A DNA stretch of 58,060 bases. Origin: Hypsibius dujardini (Eukaryota > Tardigrada > Eutardigrada > Parachela > Hypsibiidae). Positions 28,560 to 40,770 of this stretch are shown here, one piece after another. A program made the position numbers and the translations under genes. The stretch covers positions 1 to 58,060 of the forward strand of contig LRSR01003405.1 in NCBI GenBank assembly GCA_001579985.1, written 5' to 3'. A model generated the notes under the pieces. The model ran no database searches. It saw only the letters and a list, made by a program, of their open reading frames with translations, and had not been told where the DNA came from. The stretch's first letter is position 1. Every line of letters starts with the position of its first letter.

Positions 28560-28735
28560 GAAGGCACGCAGGCAGGCGGGCAAGCAATAAGACTGAGAGA
28601 ATGAGAGACAGAGAGACAGACGAGAGACAGAAAGACAGATAGACAAATAGACAATCAGGCAGACAGACATACAGACAGATAGTTAGACAGACATACAGAC
28701 AGATAGTTAGAGAAACAAACAGACAAACAGAAGAA
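28560..28735. repeat. CAGA-type microsatellite
   Basis: Degenerate GACAGACAGA, GATAGTTAGACAGACATACA array. Confidence 0.9.
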
Positions 28736-28981
28736 AAGCTTTGGCGACAGTTGGCTCCAGATGGTTCCTTAAAATGTAGTAGAGAAACTTTCAAATCATT
28801 AACTTAAGTGTGACTGGTTGTTTTATGTGTTGTATATATTTACTAATCCAACGACAGAATGGAGTATTAGGACGTCGTTTAGCTTTTTTTGTTTGAAAAT
28901 TTGATTTTGGTAAGCAGTTGTTATCCGCCCACCTGGCGGGGGAGGGGGTAGGGCAAGCTTAAACGGGTAAAAACCCTGTGG

Positions 28982-29230
28982 TCATTGGTCCACTGATATG
29001 TCTTCATTCGTACCTGCACATCCTTGACAGAAACATGTTCGACTTGGCCCAAGTGGCCCGCATTTTCCGCCCATCAAATTTTCAAGGGCACAGGATTGCG
29101 CGCATGCCACGTCATCATCATTGCAGGAACCTTCATAAGTTTTACTGAAGCACGGCTTTGGCTTCCTTGTAGTGGCCGTTACAACAACTACCAGCAGCCC
29201 TACAATGTAGAAGAACACAAAATGTCTCAT
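28982..29230 (-). CDS. Secreted eight-cysteine defensin-like peptide (locus B)
   Basis: The 82-residue frame begins with a signal peptide (FVFFYIVGLLVVVVTA). The mature peptide has eight cysteines spaced C-x8-C-x6-C-x3-C-x9-C-x8-C-x1-C-x2-C, with GGKC and CFCQGC. This is the same CS-alpha-beta pattern as the gene at 9091-9414, and the KTYxGxC start is shared, so the two are paralogues carried by the locus A/B duplication. A possible donor (GCAG followed by GTACGA) after the last cysteine could replace the last residues. It may be an antimicrobial peptide. The 3' flank carries the G-rich trailer also found after the CVNH genes. Confidence 0.7.
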   Translation of the reverse strand: MRHFVFFYIVGLLVVVVTATTRKPKPCFSKTYEGSCNDDDVACAQSCALENLMGGKCGPLGPSRTCFCQGCAGTNEDISVDQ

Positions 29231-29575
29231 TTTAATTGCAAGGATTTGCCTTAAAAAAATCCACTAGTAATGATACAATCGGTGCATGTGCAACAACTGG
29301 ATGCAATTGTAAAAACAAGGGGAAGGAAAGAGTAATGATATCTAGACGTTTACTTCATTTCCTGTCTTCATGAAAAGCCGTTCTACAAGTCTGTATTTTT
29401 TTGCCGCATGCGTCTGTTCGTTCTTATAATAAATGAAATACGCCGCGAGAATTAATATTCCAAACTCGCTCCTAAATCCAAACAGGTTTCCTTACCGAGC
29501 ATAATCACCAAAACTAGACAGGCAAACAGATAAATGGACAGTCAGAAAGGCAAGCAGGTAAGCAATCAAACAGAC

Positions 29576-29607
29576 AGACAGACAGTCTGTCTGTTTGTCT
29601 GTCTGTT

Positions 29608-29669
<62 letters not shown>

Positions 29670-29690
29670 CCTGTCTGTCTGTCAGTTTGT
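29576..29690. repeat. (CAGA)n running into (CTGT)n microsatellite
   Basis: CAGACAGACAGACAG meets TCTGTCTGTTTGTCTG head to head, giving a large perfect inverted repeat able to form a hairpin. Confidence 0.95.
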
Positions 29691-30445
29691 CGCCCGGGTG
29701 ATCTGCTTGTCCATTTATCTTTGTTGGCGTCGTTTGATACTGTCTGCTTGTTGAGCTGTGAGTTTGTTGAGCTTAATAAAGGAAGTTGAAGAGATTGCTC
29801 TGAGTTTTGACGATACGTAATTCCGAATTTTACGATACGCTCGGTGCTTGTGTATGCAATAACTGCATGCAATTGGAAAAACAGAGGGACGAACAAAGTA
29901 ATGATATTCAGACGTTTACTTCGTGTCATGTCTTCATGAAAACAGGTTTCCTTACAGAGCATAAATCACCAAAACTAGGCAGACAGACAGATAGACAGAC
30001 AGACAGGCAGGCGTGATGTGATCTGCAGTTTTTTCACTGTTGATGTCTGGTAAACATAATTTCTAACCATCTTCAACATAAGTCAGTTTTTCAACAATAT
30101 TGTCGAACAATGGATTACCAGAATAGATTAGAAAAACATGCGGGCAAATGTTTACTCAACGGGCCCGGAATTATTAAGACGATGTTGACCGGAAAATTTA
30201 AACTAAATCTCTCAAAACAAACTGTCAGACACAGCCTAGTTGTCTGTTTGTATGGAAGAACAAATAGTGGAGGGTAAAATGTGAATTATTTGTCGCACGA
30301 ATTTATTCAAGCTATATTTTTATCCAGCGGCATGTGCTGCTGTTGTTGAAGCTAGACCTCGATGAATTACATAAACTGTTTCCTTTAATTATATATATAA
30401 ATAGCACCTGCAGTATCAAGTCTTGACATGAATTACATATTAATG

Positions 30446-30875
30446 TTATTCGAATGTAAATTTCAAATCTTTTAGTTCTGGCAGCTCCTTCATCTTGCGG
30501 TCGATCCAGTAGTCCATTTTGCTGTTCATTTCCGGCGAGAATTCCTTCTTCCACTGTCCAATGGAACCTGATGGAATCCAAACTTTATCATGACTAGTTG
30601 AAGGCTTAACAGTTCAAACATTCGCAACATTTCGTACCGTTTCGCACAAAAAGGTGTTTCGTGAAATCAAACACTCCAGCTGCATGTCTCTCAGACCTGT
30701 TAAGAGACGGGTTCACTTAGGCCGCCTTAAAATTGGTTTCCTCATGGATAACATCGATCTGGTCTGACGTGAGGTCCTTGCCCAGAAATTGCGCCAATCG
30801 GGCTACGGTTGACTTAAAATCCTGCGGTATACCAGGTCATCAATGTAAGTCAGACAGACAAACAGACAGACCGAA

Positions 30876-30912
<37 letters not shown>

Positions 30913-32123
30913 AACAGACACACAGACACACAGACACACAGACAGACACACAGACAGACAGCCAGACAGCCAGGTAGACAAGCAAACATGCATAGATAAA
31001 GCAAGATAGACAGCCACAAACGCTTGAAAATTTACAAAGTCCTGTTAGAAATCATTCGCACCGTTTTTAGTTCCTCAAACGAGCAAACAAAAATATTTGG
31101 ATCGTCGTCCCGTCGAGCCCAGTAGCTGGCCAAGTGTTCGAAGAACGGTCCAAACATCATTGTGTCGTTGACGAAACTGTCAACTACGTCGCTGAGGGTT
31201 CCCTTGAATTGAATTCGAGGTTGAGAGGTTTGCATATAGTACGTAGAGATGGTGCAGTTCTTCGGATTGCGATAGATAAAGGCTTTCTATGAAACCCACA
31301 TGAAGACTGGTCACAAGCAGCGAAGTCAAACTCTTGAAATCGAGCAGTACTCTACGTTACTCTACTTGAACTTACTTTTGTTCCAGAGGTAATCACACTG
31401 GGCGGCAAACACGTGTATGCCAAATGTGTGTCGAAGAGTCTTCCGGGTTTCATCTTTGCCAGTCGGTTCACCTCCCACTGCTCCGGCGCCTGGTTCGGAA
31501 GGCAGCTGCACAGCCTGTGACACTTTGCCGAAATCGGGACGTGATCGTGGAAAGCGTCTCGTTTAGCATCAGCCAAAATATCCACAATAATTGTTGTCAG
31601 CCATGTAGTACCTGTTGAATTAATTTTGTTTGTTAGCCGGAATTGTATTTTCGAATAAAATGTTTTTCAATTTTTTATATATATTTGTTACCGGTTTTGG
31701 GTAGGGAACAGATGGCCACGTCAACGGGGAAGCTTCAAACTTCTCCACCGCTTCGAGCGTGTCATAAAACGGATATCGAATTAGAAACCCTCTGTACGGC
31801 TTCCTAGAACAGAAAAACCACATTACTAAACTCCGTGTGGTCAGAGGTTGCTTTAGTGAAATATTGGTGTGATGCATTATTTACAATTATGTGATGTTCT
31901 GGAGGTCAAAATTATTATAATGAATACAAAAGTAAAGTGGTGAGGTTTTGATGTCAATTCTTTGCACTTTGTACCATTGCGAAGAAAAAAGGGAAATGTC
32001 GTTTACTCACAAGAAATCGGGATGGTGATAAGTAATGGCGAGAGGTGGAGGGGCGACTGCCAGCTTCTCATAGCGAACCGCCGGGCTGGGGTCTCCCTTG
32101 GTGTCAACATTGTCAGTCGTCAT
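30446..32123 (-). pseudogene. Cytosolic sulfotransferase (SULT family), six exons, damaged
   Basis: Exons: 32011-32123 (ATG), 31692-31803, 31376-31611, 31062-31286, about 30717-30821 and 30446-30567 (stop). Family motifs appear in order: the PAPS loop (ICSLPKTG joined to TTWL), THLAYTCLPP, the 3'-phosphate motif AFIYRNPKNCTIS, FGPFFEHLASYW, ARLAQFLGKDLT, and the C-terminal GSIGQWKKEFSPEMNSKMDY. SULTs transfer sulfate from PAPS to small hydroxylated substrates in the cytosol. Two lesions are visible: exon 31692-31803 is one base short (its two halves are in different frames around a C4 run near 31726), and the exon ending near 30717 runs into an in-frame TAA before a usable donor. Either the gene is dying or the assembly has indel errors. 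Confidence 0.75.
30845..30975. repeat. (CAGA)n microsatellite in a sulfotransferase intron
   Basis: CAGACAGACAGA with ACACAGACACACAG variants, lying between two exons of the sulfotransferase gene. Confidence 0.95.
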
Positions 32124-32377
32124 AATGGAACTTCAACAGTTGTTCCTAAGCTCCCTTTCACTCGGACACGGAGCTGCAAAAATGTTGGAAGATAATTCAC
32201 CCAAAGCCAACTATGCGGAGCAACTTAAATTTCCACATGCTGACGTGGATCGTGCGGCGCGATAAGTTAAATCGTAAATATTTAACGCTACATTTTGGTC
32301 AAATCACTGCAATATCCTTATCAAAAACAATAAAACCATTTTTCTTTCTCTCTTTCCGATCAGCAATATCTGCTCGT

Positions 32378-32378
32378 G

Positions 32379-32425
<47 letters not shown>

Positions 32426-32500
32426 CCTGTCCGTCTTTCTGTTTCTATGTCTGTCTTTCTGTTTGTATGTATGTCTGCCGTCCTATCTGTCTAATTTTTT
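32378..32500. repeat. (CTGT)n microsatellite
   Basis: TGTCTGTCTG array decaying into CTGTCTTTCTGTTT. The remaining 32124-33203 is spacer with no gene seen. Confidence 0.95.
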
Positions 32501-33203
32501 GTTCATATGCCTGTCTGCCTGAGCGTTTGCCTTTGAAAATGCCTGTCGGCCGATTTGCAGGCCCTTCTATCTGGAGACTTAGTTTGAAATTGTCCAGGCC
32601 TTGATTTCTTTACCCTTGAAAAGAAGAAGGGAAGCAACTGCTGCGGAGGTTGGGTGATTAATGGTCGCCAAAAATTTATCGCCGATTACATATAACAGTA
32701 AATGTAATCGCTAGATTCCTGGTTACATTTTCCTGCGTTTTTACCGGCGGCATTAAAACTATTTTTCACTGTCGTTCTCAACCGAGAATTATTGCCCGAT
32801 ATGTGTGTCATTTGCAGCGTCCTCGCGGACCCGCAATAGAGACCGGCCATTCGTTTTGGTTTGCCTGTCCCGATCCATAACAGCTTGACCGTCTCTTTGC
32901 TTGTCTGTTTCCCAGTTGTTCAAACTTTATTCTTGTCTGTTTCATTTAGGTTGTTTGAATAAAATTGATTCGCAATTAATTTGGCTGCAGAACCGGCTCT
33001 TGTATTAAATTTGCAGATCGTACTTATCATATTTGATAAATTGGAGTCTCATGTCGGTTTTAAAGCCCCGACCACAAGCAAATGAGAATAATTAAATTTT
33101 TTGTGTATGTAGTATAAGAATGCATGGTTGATAGTTAATACGTATTATCAGTCTGACCAAATGAAATTCCGTGAAGCACGTTAATTTTAATTCCATGAGC
33201 GAA

Positions 33204-35819
33204 TCAGAATCGGGGAGTGAAAATAAGCTCAAATGGATTCGGACAGTTGACCAGACTGGAAACGTAGTCGTTGCTGGACAAGGTCTTCCCTTCCGGCAGT
33301 TCCAGTGTGAAGCACCGCAACAAATTGGCGATGAAGAGGAAGAGCTCCATGCGGACCAGAGGTTCCGCCAGACATAATCGTTTGCCTGTATAAAAACTCA
33401 AATCGCATCTAAGAACACGTGCTCCCTATCGCAATATGGGATTAATGTTGTTTAAATTTATTAAAAAGAAATATAAAATGGCTCAGAAAGCGACTTTTCG
33501 TTTAGATAACATGAATATGAGGAAATAAAAGCCAGTATTTCAGGGGATACTGTGATTTAAAATCACTAAATTAACTTCAGATAGACTTTTTTGTACGAAA
33601 AGGGCAACGCTATAATCATGTCTGTTACATTGATCATGATGGACACACTTAATTATTGATGTCTTACCAACGCCCAGGGGCAGTAACGCCTCGGGTCGAA
33701 CCAGCAGTGCACCGTCCTTTAAATAGCGGGAGGGGTCGAACCGTTGAGGATCTTTCCAGTAACGTGTATCATAGTGAATGGATGCGGTATTGGCCACGAG
33801 GATGGTGTTTTCGGGAATGGTGTATCCGCCTACTTTGATCTCTTCCATGCTGCGATGTGGCACGCCCAGCGGGCTGGTGTTCCCGCAGCGTTGGGCTTCC
33901 ATTATGACACCCTCGATGTATGGGAGTAGAACTAAACAATTATCCAATAACATTGTACAATAATTGCATTCGAAGCAGACTAAAATGTGACTGGCTCGAC
34001 TTCTGGACATAAGAAACACTTTAGAGAAACATTATTGTTAATTGATTTGTGATAGACCAAAAAAAGGCGACTTTTCCTGTTCTTTCTTTAATGGGCCGTA
34101 AAAGCATATTGATAAATGTTGTAATAGATGAAATCGTTGATCTTACCTCGATCCGAAGATGTGATGACCTTCTGTTTTCCGACACGCTCGTCAATCTCCG
34201 CCTGGGCCGTCCTCATCACATCCGGATTTTCAATGAGGTGGACCATGGCCCACAGTAACGTCGTAGTCGTTGCTTCCGAACCGGCAGCAAACAGATCAAA
34301 CAGCGAGCCAATCAGCTGCATTTCTGCAAGGGAATTCCATCATTAATCTAATCTGTTAAATTGACTGTGGTTCTTTTGATTTGGTTAAGTGGTACTCAGA
34401 TACTGAAGACCAGGCTCACGTGCGGTCATATTCCGAGACACTAAAATCACACTACATAAACTGAGTCCCTGCCCCCCCCCCCAGGGGGCCAGGGCTGATT
34501 CTCGAGTACTTGCCAGTAAAAGTTTCTTTAACGTCTGGATTCGTGGTCTGCGCTCGCTCTCGGCGGTATGCGAAGAGATAGTCCGGACATTCCGCGTTTG
34601 GATCAGGTGACGCGTCATGTTCCCTGATCATTTCGCTCATGAATGCGCGAAGGTCCTTGACATTCTGCCGTGCCATCGCAATCTTCTTGCTGACGTAGTT
34701 CGGGAACCACATCAAAAAGGGAAATGTCTGCGCCAAAAAGTCCAGTTTATGCACGGCGAGGTTGGCCGAAATCAGGCTGGTAATGCGGGAGAATTTGGGG
34801 TCGGTCAGTTCGAAGCGCTTGCCGAAGATCATCGCGCAGATGACGTTGGAGATGGTGTTGGTCACCAGGACACTGGGATTGATTGGCGCGCCTTTCTGCG
34901 CCCGAAAAATTGCGCACATGCTTTCCACCTTATAGATAAACAATAAAAAATCCAAGCATCAGATAATTATATCAAAAAAATATAATATTTTTCAGTTGAA
35001 ATAAAAAGTGTCTTTTTAACTAATTTCTATTTTCTGAATCTATTCACATCCAATAAAAGAACTAGTTCCCGTATGAAGCAGTCGTTTTGGTGTGCCCAAC
35101 ACCCACCTCGCCTATGATCACGTCCTCCAGCCAGTTCTTCCCCATCCCAAGGTCGCGCAGCGTGGACAACGCGAACCGTCGATGAATCTTCCACAGTTCG
35201 CCCTCGCTGCCGACCAGGCCGATGTTGAGCGGGAGCGTGGACTCGGTACGCACCAGTCGGCGAATGATCCGACCAGATGCGGCGTCCTCACTAAAGAGCT
35301 TCTTCAGGACGTGGAAGTCACTGATGACCACGACGCGCTGCCGGCCGTTGTACCAGCCGAAAATGTCGCCGTACTTCTCCTTCCATTCGTGCATTCTGAC
35401 GGCGGGGCGACTGCCGACCAACAGCGAGCTCCCCACAATTGGAAGTGCTAAATGAATACAGAAGAGGAAGAAGGTTCTTATAATTAGCATAAAACTGAGT
35501 ATCGTCAGCAATAAATCGGAGTCAGCTAGTGAATTGCATGGCAAAACTAAACCAAACTAAACTGAAACTTTGTCATTAATTGTTAGTTCCAGTGGTGTCT
35601 AACATAGCTAAACTAAATGTTTTACTTACTAATCATGGAAATAAAAAGGCAATAAAATACTATGAATTAAGCTACCTTTACTTCGACTATGTCTAAACTA
35701 ATGCCACGTAACGCACCTGGTGGTCCGGGGGGAAAGTTCGATGGTCTTCGGCATTTCAAGAATATCAAGGTTATAATGAATAGCACCAAAATTGAAAACG
35801 CGACTAGGAGGAGAGACAT
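33204..35819 (-). CDS. Cytochrome P450, CYP2-clan type, six exons, intact
   Basis: Exons: 35717-35819, 35107-35447, 34514-34928, 34147-34323, 33668-33931 and 33204-33385; together 1,482 nt, exactly 493 codons plus stop, with no lesion. It starts with a membrane anchor (LLLVAFSILVLFIITLIFL) and hinge FPPGPPG. The I-helix is FAAGSEATTTTLLWA. The K-helix ExxR is EAQR, in PYIEGVIMEAQR. The PERF-like motif is RFDPSRYLKDG. The heme loop is PLGVGKRLCLAE, with the usual Gly two after Cys replaced by Ala. It is an ER-bound monooxygenase for lipids or xenobiotics. One intron uses a GC donor (ACTG before GCAAGT at 34508-34513). It lies between a damaged sulfotransferase and a GST pseudogene, a phase I/II cluster. 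Confidence 0.92.
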
Positions 35820-36283
35820 TTCGAGTTTTTTGCTCTAAACTGCAGAAGGTAAGCCTCTTTCCCTGTGATCGTGCGTTGAAATTCTTTCTTCTGAAAAGTG
35901 GAAGCGAGTTGATGGCGATACTGCTTCCCCATGCTCGGCAATAAAAGAACAAATGTGAAAAGATAAGGATACAAATTCAGCAGCGCTATTTCTATAACTA
36001 GCGTGTAAACCCTTCGAGACCACGCGAAAATTGTCTCATCATCCTGTTTACTGGTTATAAAACGTTACCGTGTCCACCACCGATGTGTATTTGAATTCGA
36101 AACTCTCTCAAAACAATATTGAGAGAAAGAGCTGGACAAAAACGCGGACTTAAAGATTTAAATGAACCGAACCGAAGAAGTTCGTTTTCTTTTAAGAATG
36201 ATAAATAAAAGATTATTGAAAAGAAATATGTTCTTCTTCATTTCTAAATAAACACAACGACACGTGTTTTGAAAATCAAACAA

Positions 36284-37439
36284 TCAAATGGGAGGTGCAT
36301 CAGACTGGTTGCTTGGGTGGCTTTTCCTGAAAACGTCCAACTGCATCAATGCTTCGTCGATCTTGACGCACAACGGGAACTTTGTTAATTCCGCTCCAAA
36401 GCGCCGCGATGCGAAGAGCTGTGGAACGAGGCAGCAATCCGCGAAAGTTATTTCGTCTCCTACGCAAAACTTCCCATGACTTTGGTCAGAGCGCTTTCCA
36501 GAGCCTAAAGGTCCTTTTCCACCCAATACATCTGCAATACATTACCCCAAAGAAAAACCAGTTGATACGTCATACTTAAGAAATACATTCCATCAGTAAA
36601 AGCTTTAAGGAAAGGTATCCCTGGCAAAAAAATTACAGTTCTTCAAACCTTTATTGAAATCCTTTATGGTTCTCAAAACGGTACAGACAAAACTATTAAC
36701 TGGAAATTATTACGTCTACAAGGGTGATAGAAGCTAAAAGGTTGTCAGTTAGTACTTTAAATGGAACAAACTTAAGTTCGCTGGAAAATGAAGGGGTTTA
36801 ATTCAGCTTTCTGGTTGGCTACAACTGCTAATTGTATTTTAGTTGAAATTAATGTTAGTCACAAAGTTTAGTTTCTCGACTTAAACATTTAGTCACGAAA
36901 AGTGTTTAGTTGTTTAGTTTAGTTGTATGCGAAACTAGTAATAATGATAGTCATGAAACTGTTTAGCTTAGTTTGTTTTTGTCATTCTTGTAAATTCAGC
37001 GAACTCGTCCGTACAAACCTGCCAGTCTTTCTGCAGTTGGGGCTCGCTAGAATGTCGCCTCGCAACCATCAAATTAGTCAGCGGTTGAATGCCCGAATTG
37101 ATGAGCTCCACAATCTCCCTCACTTGCGCGCGTTTCACGGGATCCTTCGGCAGCAGCGCCGGTCCCGGGAACGTCTCTTCAACGTACTCCAACATGGCCA
37201 CAGATTGCGTCAGATACTGACCATCCCCGAGCACCAGCACTGGAACCTGTCCCAGCGGACTCAAACTCAGCCTTCTCACTGCCCGTCGCAAAATACGGGT
37301 GGAACTTTTTCTCCTCATATTCGACACCTTCGACTGCGAACGCGGCCCGGACTCGCCAGGCACTGGAGCTAATTGCAAAATCGTACAGCACCGGTCTGCT
37401 CGAAAGAGCAGCGGATTTTGCTGCTTTTTGTGCGTCCAT
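36284..37439 (-). pseudogene. Maleylacetoacetate isomerase / zeta-class GST, pseudogene
   Basis: Exon 37019-37439 (ATG at 37439) carries the glutathione-site motif SSSAWRVRAAFAVEGVEYEE, then GQVPVLVLGDGQ and LTQSVAMLEYVEETFPG. Exon 36284-36531 carries KFCVGDEITFADCCLVPQLF and the family C-terminus. The enzyme isomerises maleylacetoacetate in tyrosine breakdown. Lesions: a frameshift near 37258-37268 between the two N-domain motifs, an in-frame TAG at 36505-36507, and a second frameshift near 36471-36476. Three independent breaks make this a pseudogene, unless the assembly is poor here; the P450 next door is clean. Confidence 0.8.
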
Positions 37440-38854
37440 TATGTAGGCCGTTCAATTAAACGAAGATACAGTCGTCTACGAGGAAAACTGCAAGCACACA
37501 TACGCTTCGGAAAATTTGTGATACGGTTGGGTTATGGGTAAAATGTTCAGTGCACTTTGTTCTCGTTAAAACCAAGTACAGAGTAATTGTGCTATAAAAG
37601 TGATTCCGTGGTGTTCCTCGAACTTTCTCACCGACTTGTGGCACAGCGAGCGTTTTCGAAGCAGACGTAAAGCTCGCGCATGTAGCTTGCCGTACGACCG
37701 AGTTAGCATCTCGCTGATACTACGTTCTAATCGTTGGTCATCAGTCTGTTGTCCTTCGCATTTTGTACAAATTCTTTGCCATTTTAAGCTCCGTGTGGTT
37801 TCTGTGTGTGATACTGGGAACTCTACGCCGTAACCGTAAAGCTCGCAATTGAGTTCTATCCCTTCTGGGGGGGGGGCTTAGGAAACAAGGCTCCCTTCCT
37901 TTAACCCTATATTGATTCCATGTTGCTTTACAAGCGCTGACCAAGGTTCCTTTGAGCCATAATAGAAATTTTGGTCATTTTGAAATGCCCCTTTGTTTCT
38001 CAATCTTGTAATATGGAACCCCAAAATTTGAACATTGGTCGAATAAATGATGTGGCTATAACTGTGGGAGTGCAGATAGATAAACGTAGGCGTTTTGCTT
38101 TTTCATTCTGCACTCGCTCCGGCAATGTCCGATAATGCAGCGTTTGAGCTTTTTCTGATGAGGAAACAACGGGAATCCTAAAAAATGGATCCGATTTTAT
38201 CAAGTTAGCAGACATTAGTTAACATTAGAAAATCGAAAAGGGGAGGGGATGTATGGCCTAAGCCCCTTGGGGGGAGGAGAGCAGCCCTGCTTGAATTAAA
38301 AGATGTAAACAAATAATTATGCCTCCCATCGTCCCATTGGGGGACCACGACTTTTAGTCGGCTTTTCCGATGACAAAACAAAAATTAACTCCCCCCTCCC
38401 CCGTTGCCCCGCTAGCAACCAAATCAAGACTTTCGGTCTATTAGCTCATAGAAAAATGTTTTCTGCTCTCAACCTCGAGTTTCATTATGAATAAAAATAC
38501 CCCCCCCCCCGGCCGCTCAATTACTTAGGGGGGGTTGTTGTCCTAGTGCCTCCCCCAGGTACATCTCTGCTCGAGTATGGGTGAGTCTATAGGTTCAAGC
38601 CCTCGCAATATTCTACCCTCCCTTGAAATTAATCAGGGTTGGCATGGATTCCGAAGAGCCCCATAAGCGGATTCGTGTCAGAATTTTGCACAAATGCACA
38701 ATCGTTGCCACGGGACTATAGTGGACTAGATAGCAGGGTGTGTGCGCAAACGGTTTCGAGCTGTAGTCCGACCCTATACTGGGCAAAGTGATACCGAATC
38801 GAAACATCAGAAGACAGAGTGCAAATTTAAAAAAGGAACGAAGGGAGGAGTGGT
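37440..38854. other. Gene-free spacer with homopolymer runs
   Basis: No coding or RNA gene seen. Poly-G at 37867-37875 and poly-C at 38502-38511 stand out, as do several purine/pyrimidine tracts around 38230-38540. Confidence 0.6.
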
Positions 38855-40770
38855 CTAAAGTGTGTCGGCAATCGACGTGTGCCTGACTACAGGCCGGCAA
38901 CGCGGTTGGACTTGGCAAGTTAAAACGTAATACGCGTTTGTCGGAACAAGGCTGTCCTTCTCCGAGTGGTTGACTCCCAATCCTATTATCGTGTAACTTA
39001 GAAGGTGCTCACTCACCAGCCCCGTGGTCCCTTGTATTGGTTCTTTTGTTGTATTGTGCCACATGAGATCGATAAGATCGTAAGTGATGTTCTCCACTCT
39101 GCGTTAACAGAATTGCCCTTCCAGCATTATGTAGGAGTCCGCGAAGTTCAAGTAAATGTCGCACTCTTCCGGCCCTATGTCGATGATTTCCACTTCCAAG
39201 ACCCATACTTGTCTGAAAATTGTCACGTTGATGGTAGCTTTCCGACTACCTAAAAAATGGTTTTCCGAGCAGCTCGAGCTGCCAATGATGCTTGCCATCG
39301 ATTAAATCTTCCAATCGTGAATCCGTGATGGTTTTCAGTATGATAGTGGGTTTTTTTGGAAGTTTTTGCAGCTCATGTGGTACTTCCATGTTCATGTTTG
39401 GAACCTGTTCTGTTTGGCTTTCCGGCGGACGGTTGTTGTCTCCAGTTCCCCGTTGCCGCCGGTTCCTGCTTTATTGAATGGCATACTGCTGCTCACTCCT
39501 ATTTCCTTGAAACTGTAGTCCACTCTGGAGTCGCCCGCCATCGCTCTCTCTGTTTGAGTTTTGTTTCAACCAGACTTCTCGGTCGTGACCTCTCGCTGCA
39601 TGCCACTGGTTACGCCGCTCCCGATCCCCGATCCTTCGGTCCGTATTCATTCCTTTGTCCCTCAAATTAGTTTTGCTGGCGGTCACTTTCCCAAACTATT
39701 ATTGGTTTGTAACCATCGGGCTGATAAGGTGGAATTCTGTCGTCGTAAACACAAAATCTTTCTTCACCGTTGTTTTGTCCGAAACGCCCCTTCGTTTTTT
39801 GGTAATTCGGATCAAAATGATTTTCGCTATAGTTATCACAGTTTTGTCGCTGCTCACCGTGCAGGCTGACCAAGTCGATAATGGCGTTCGGCAAAAGTTC
39901 TACTAGCGAGCTCTGCGGTTTTTTTTGCAAAAGGATTTCCACTTCAATGACTTTTCTAGACATAATCAGAAAATCTTGAAGTGTTTTTGGAGCCATTGTG
40001 GTTACGTCACAGAACAGATTACCGTGAAATTTTCTATTTAGTATTTCCGCATTTTCCAAGTCGGTAAATGCTTTCCCAAGCTTTCCAGAACATCGTAGAG
40101 CTTCATCCCTTCTTCGAAGTAGGTGTTGATTGACTTAGTATCTTTCATGACCCGTCTTGTCAGTGCTGTTTGTTGGTAATCTATTTTTTAACAGGAGGTC
40201 GTTAGCTCGGCCCAGGTCTGTGGAATGACGTTTCGTACATATCAGTACTCTGCTCCATTTCCTTCTTCCAGGGAGAGTGGCAGCATTGCAAGCAGATCCT
40301 CGTCCGTCTATTTCTGGGCATGTCTTGTCCTTTCGTTATGTCGGAGAAACATATTGATTTTTTTGGTATCCTTGTTCCCAAGTTTCAGCATCACGACTGG
40401 TCCCCTAATTGCCATTTGACTTTTCTGGGTAATCACCATGTCTGCAATTGTCTTGACCGTGACTCCCCCGTGAGTTGTGGCGGCCAACGAAGTCGAATGC
40501 CGATGGCGGTGCGAAACGCTGCTGTTGCCGCTACTTCAACTATTCGTCTCGTTGTCACTTGGCATTCTGAGAGGAAGTCCTTTCTTTCCTGCACAATAAC
40601 TTTCCTCCAGAAATCTTTGCATACACCGTTTACACCACCCGTAAAAAGCAAGGAGTGGTAGTCACGACCAACTTTCGAGCGAACCAGACACTCCATAAAG
40701 AAAACTGGCAGCCTACTCGTCGCGGTATATAAGAGTACTCGTACCTTCGAACGGTGAGGAAAGCACAAGA
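38855..40770 (-). pseudogene. Decayed retroelement gag/protease region
   Basis: Successive broken frames on one strand resemble Ty3/gypsy-type Gag: a stretch with YFEEGMKLYDVLESLGKHLP, then a frameshift and a part with APKTLQDFLIMSRKVIEVEI. Further on, a piece like the end of a retropepsin (EIIDIGPEECDIYL) is followed by an in-frame TAA and more open frame. Several stops and frameshifts are present and no RT or integrase is seen. No LTRs were identified. The assignment rests on overall pattern only. Confidence 0.4.

Larger units (their letters stand above)
28243..30010. repeat. Three tandem copies of a 190-350-bp block with CAGA tails
   Basis: The block with CAACTGGATGCAATTGTAAA, ATGATATCTAGACGTTTACTTC and CCAAACAGGTTTCCTTAC recurs at 28243-28560, 29223-29560 and, shortened, 29820-30000. 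Each copy is followed by a CAGA-type microsatellite. Nothing coding is supported outside the peptide gene at 28982. Confidence 0.8.

Noticed and set aside
29576-29690. Possible CRISPR array
   Set aside because: Repeat unit is 4 bp with no spacers; eukaryotic context. It is a microsatellite.
39471-39686. Arg/Asn-rich frame as a separate nucleic-acid-binding gene
   Set aside because: It sits within the decayed gag region and its composition is that of a shifted frame.
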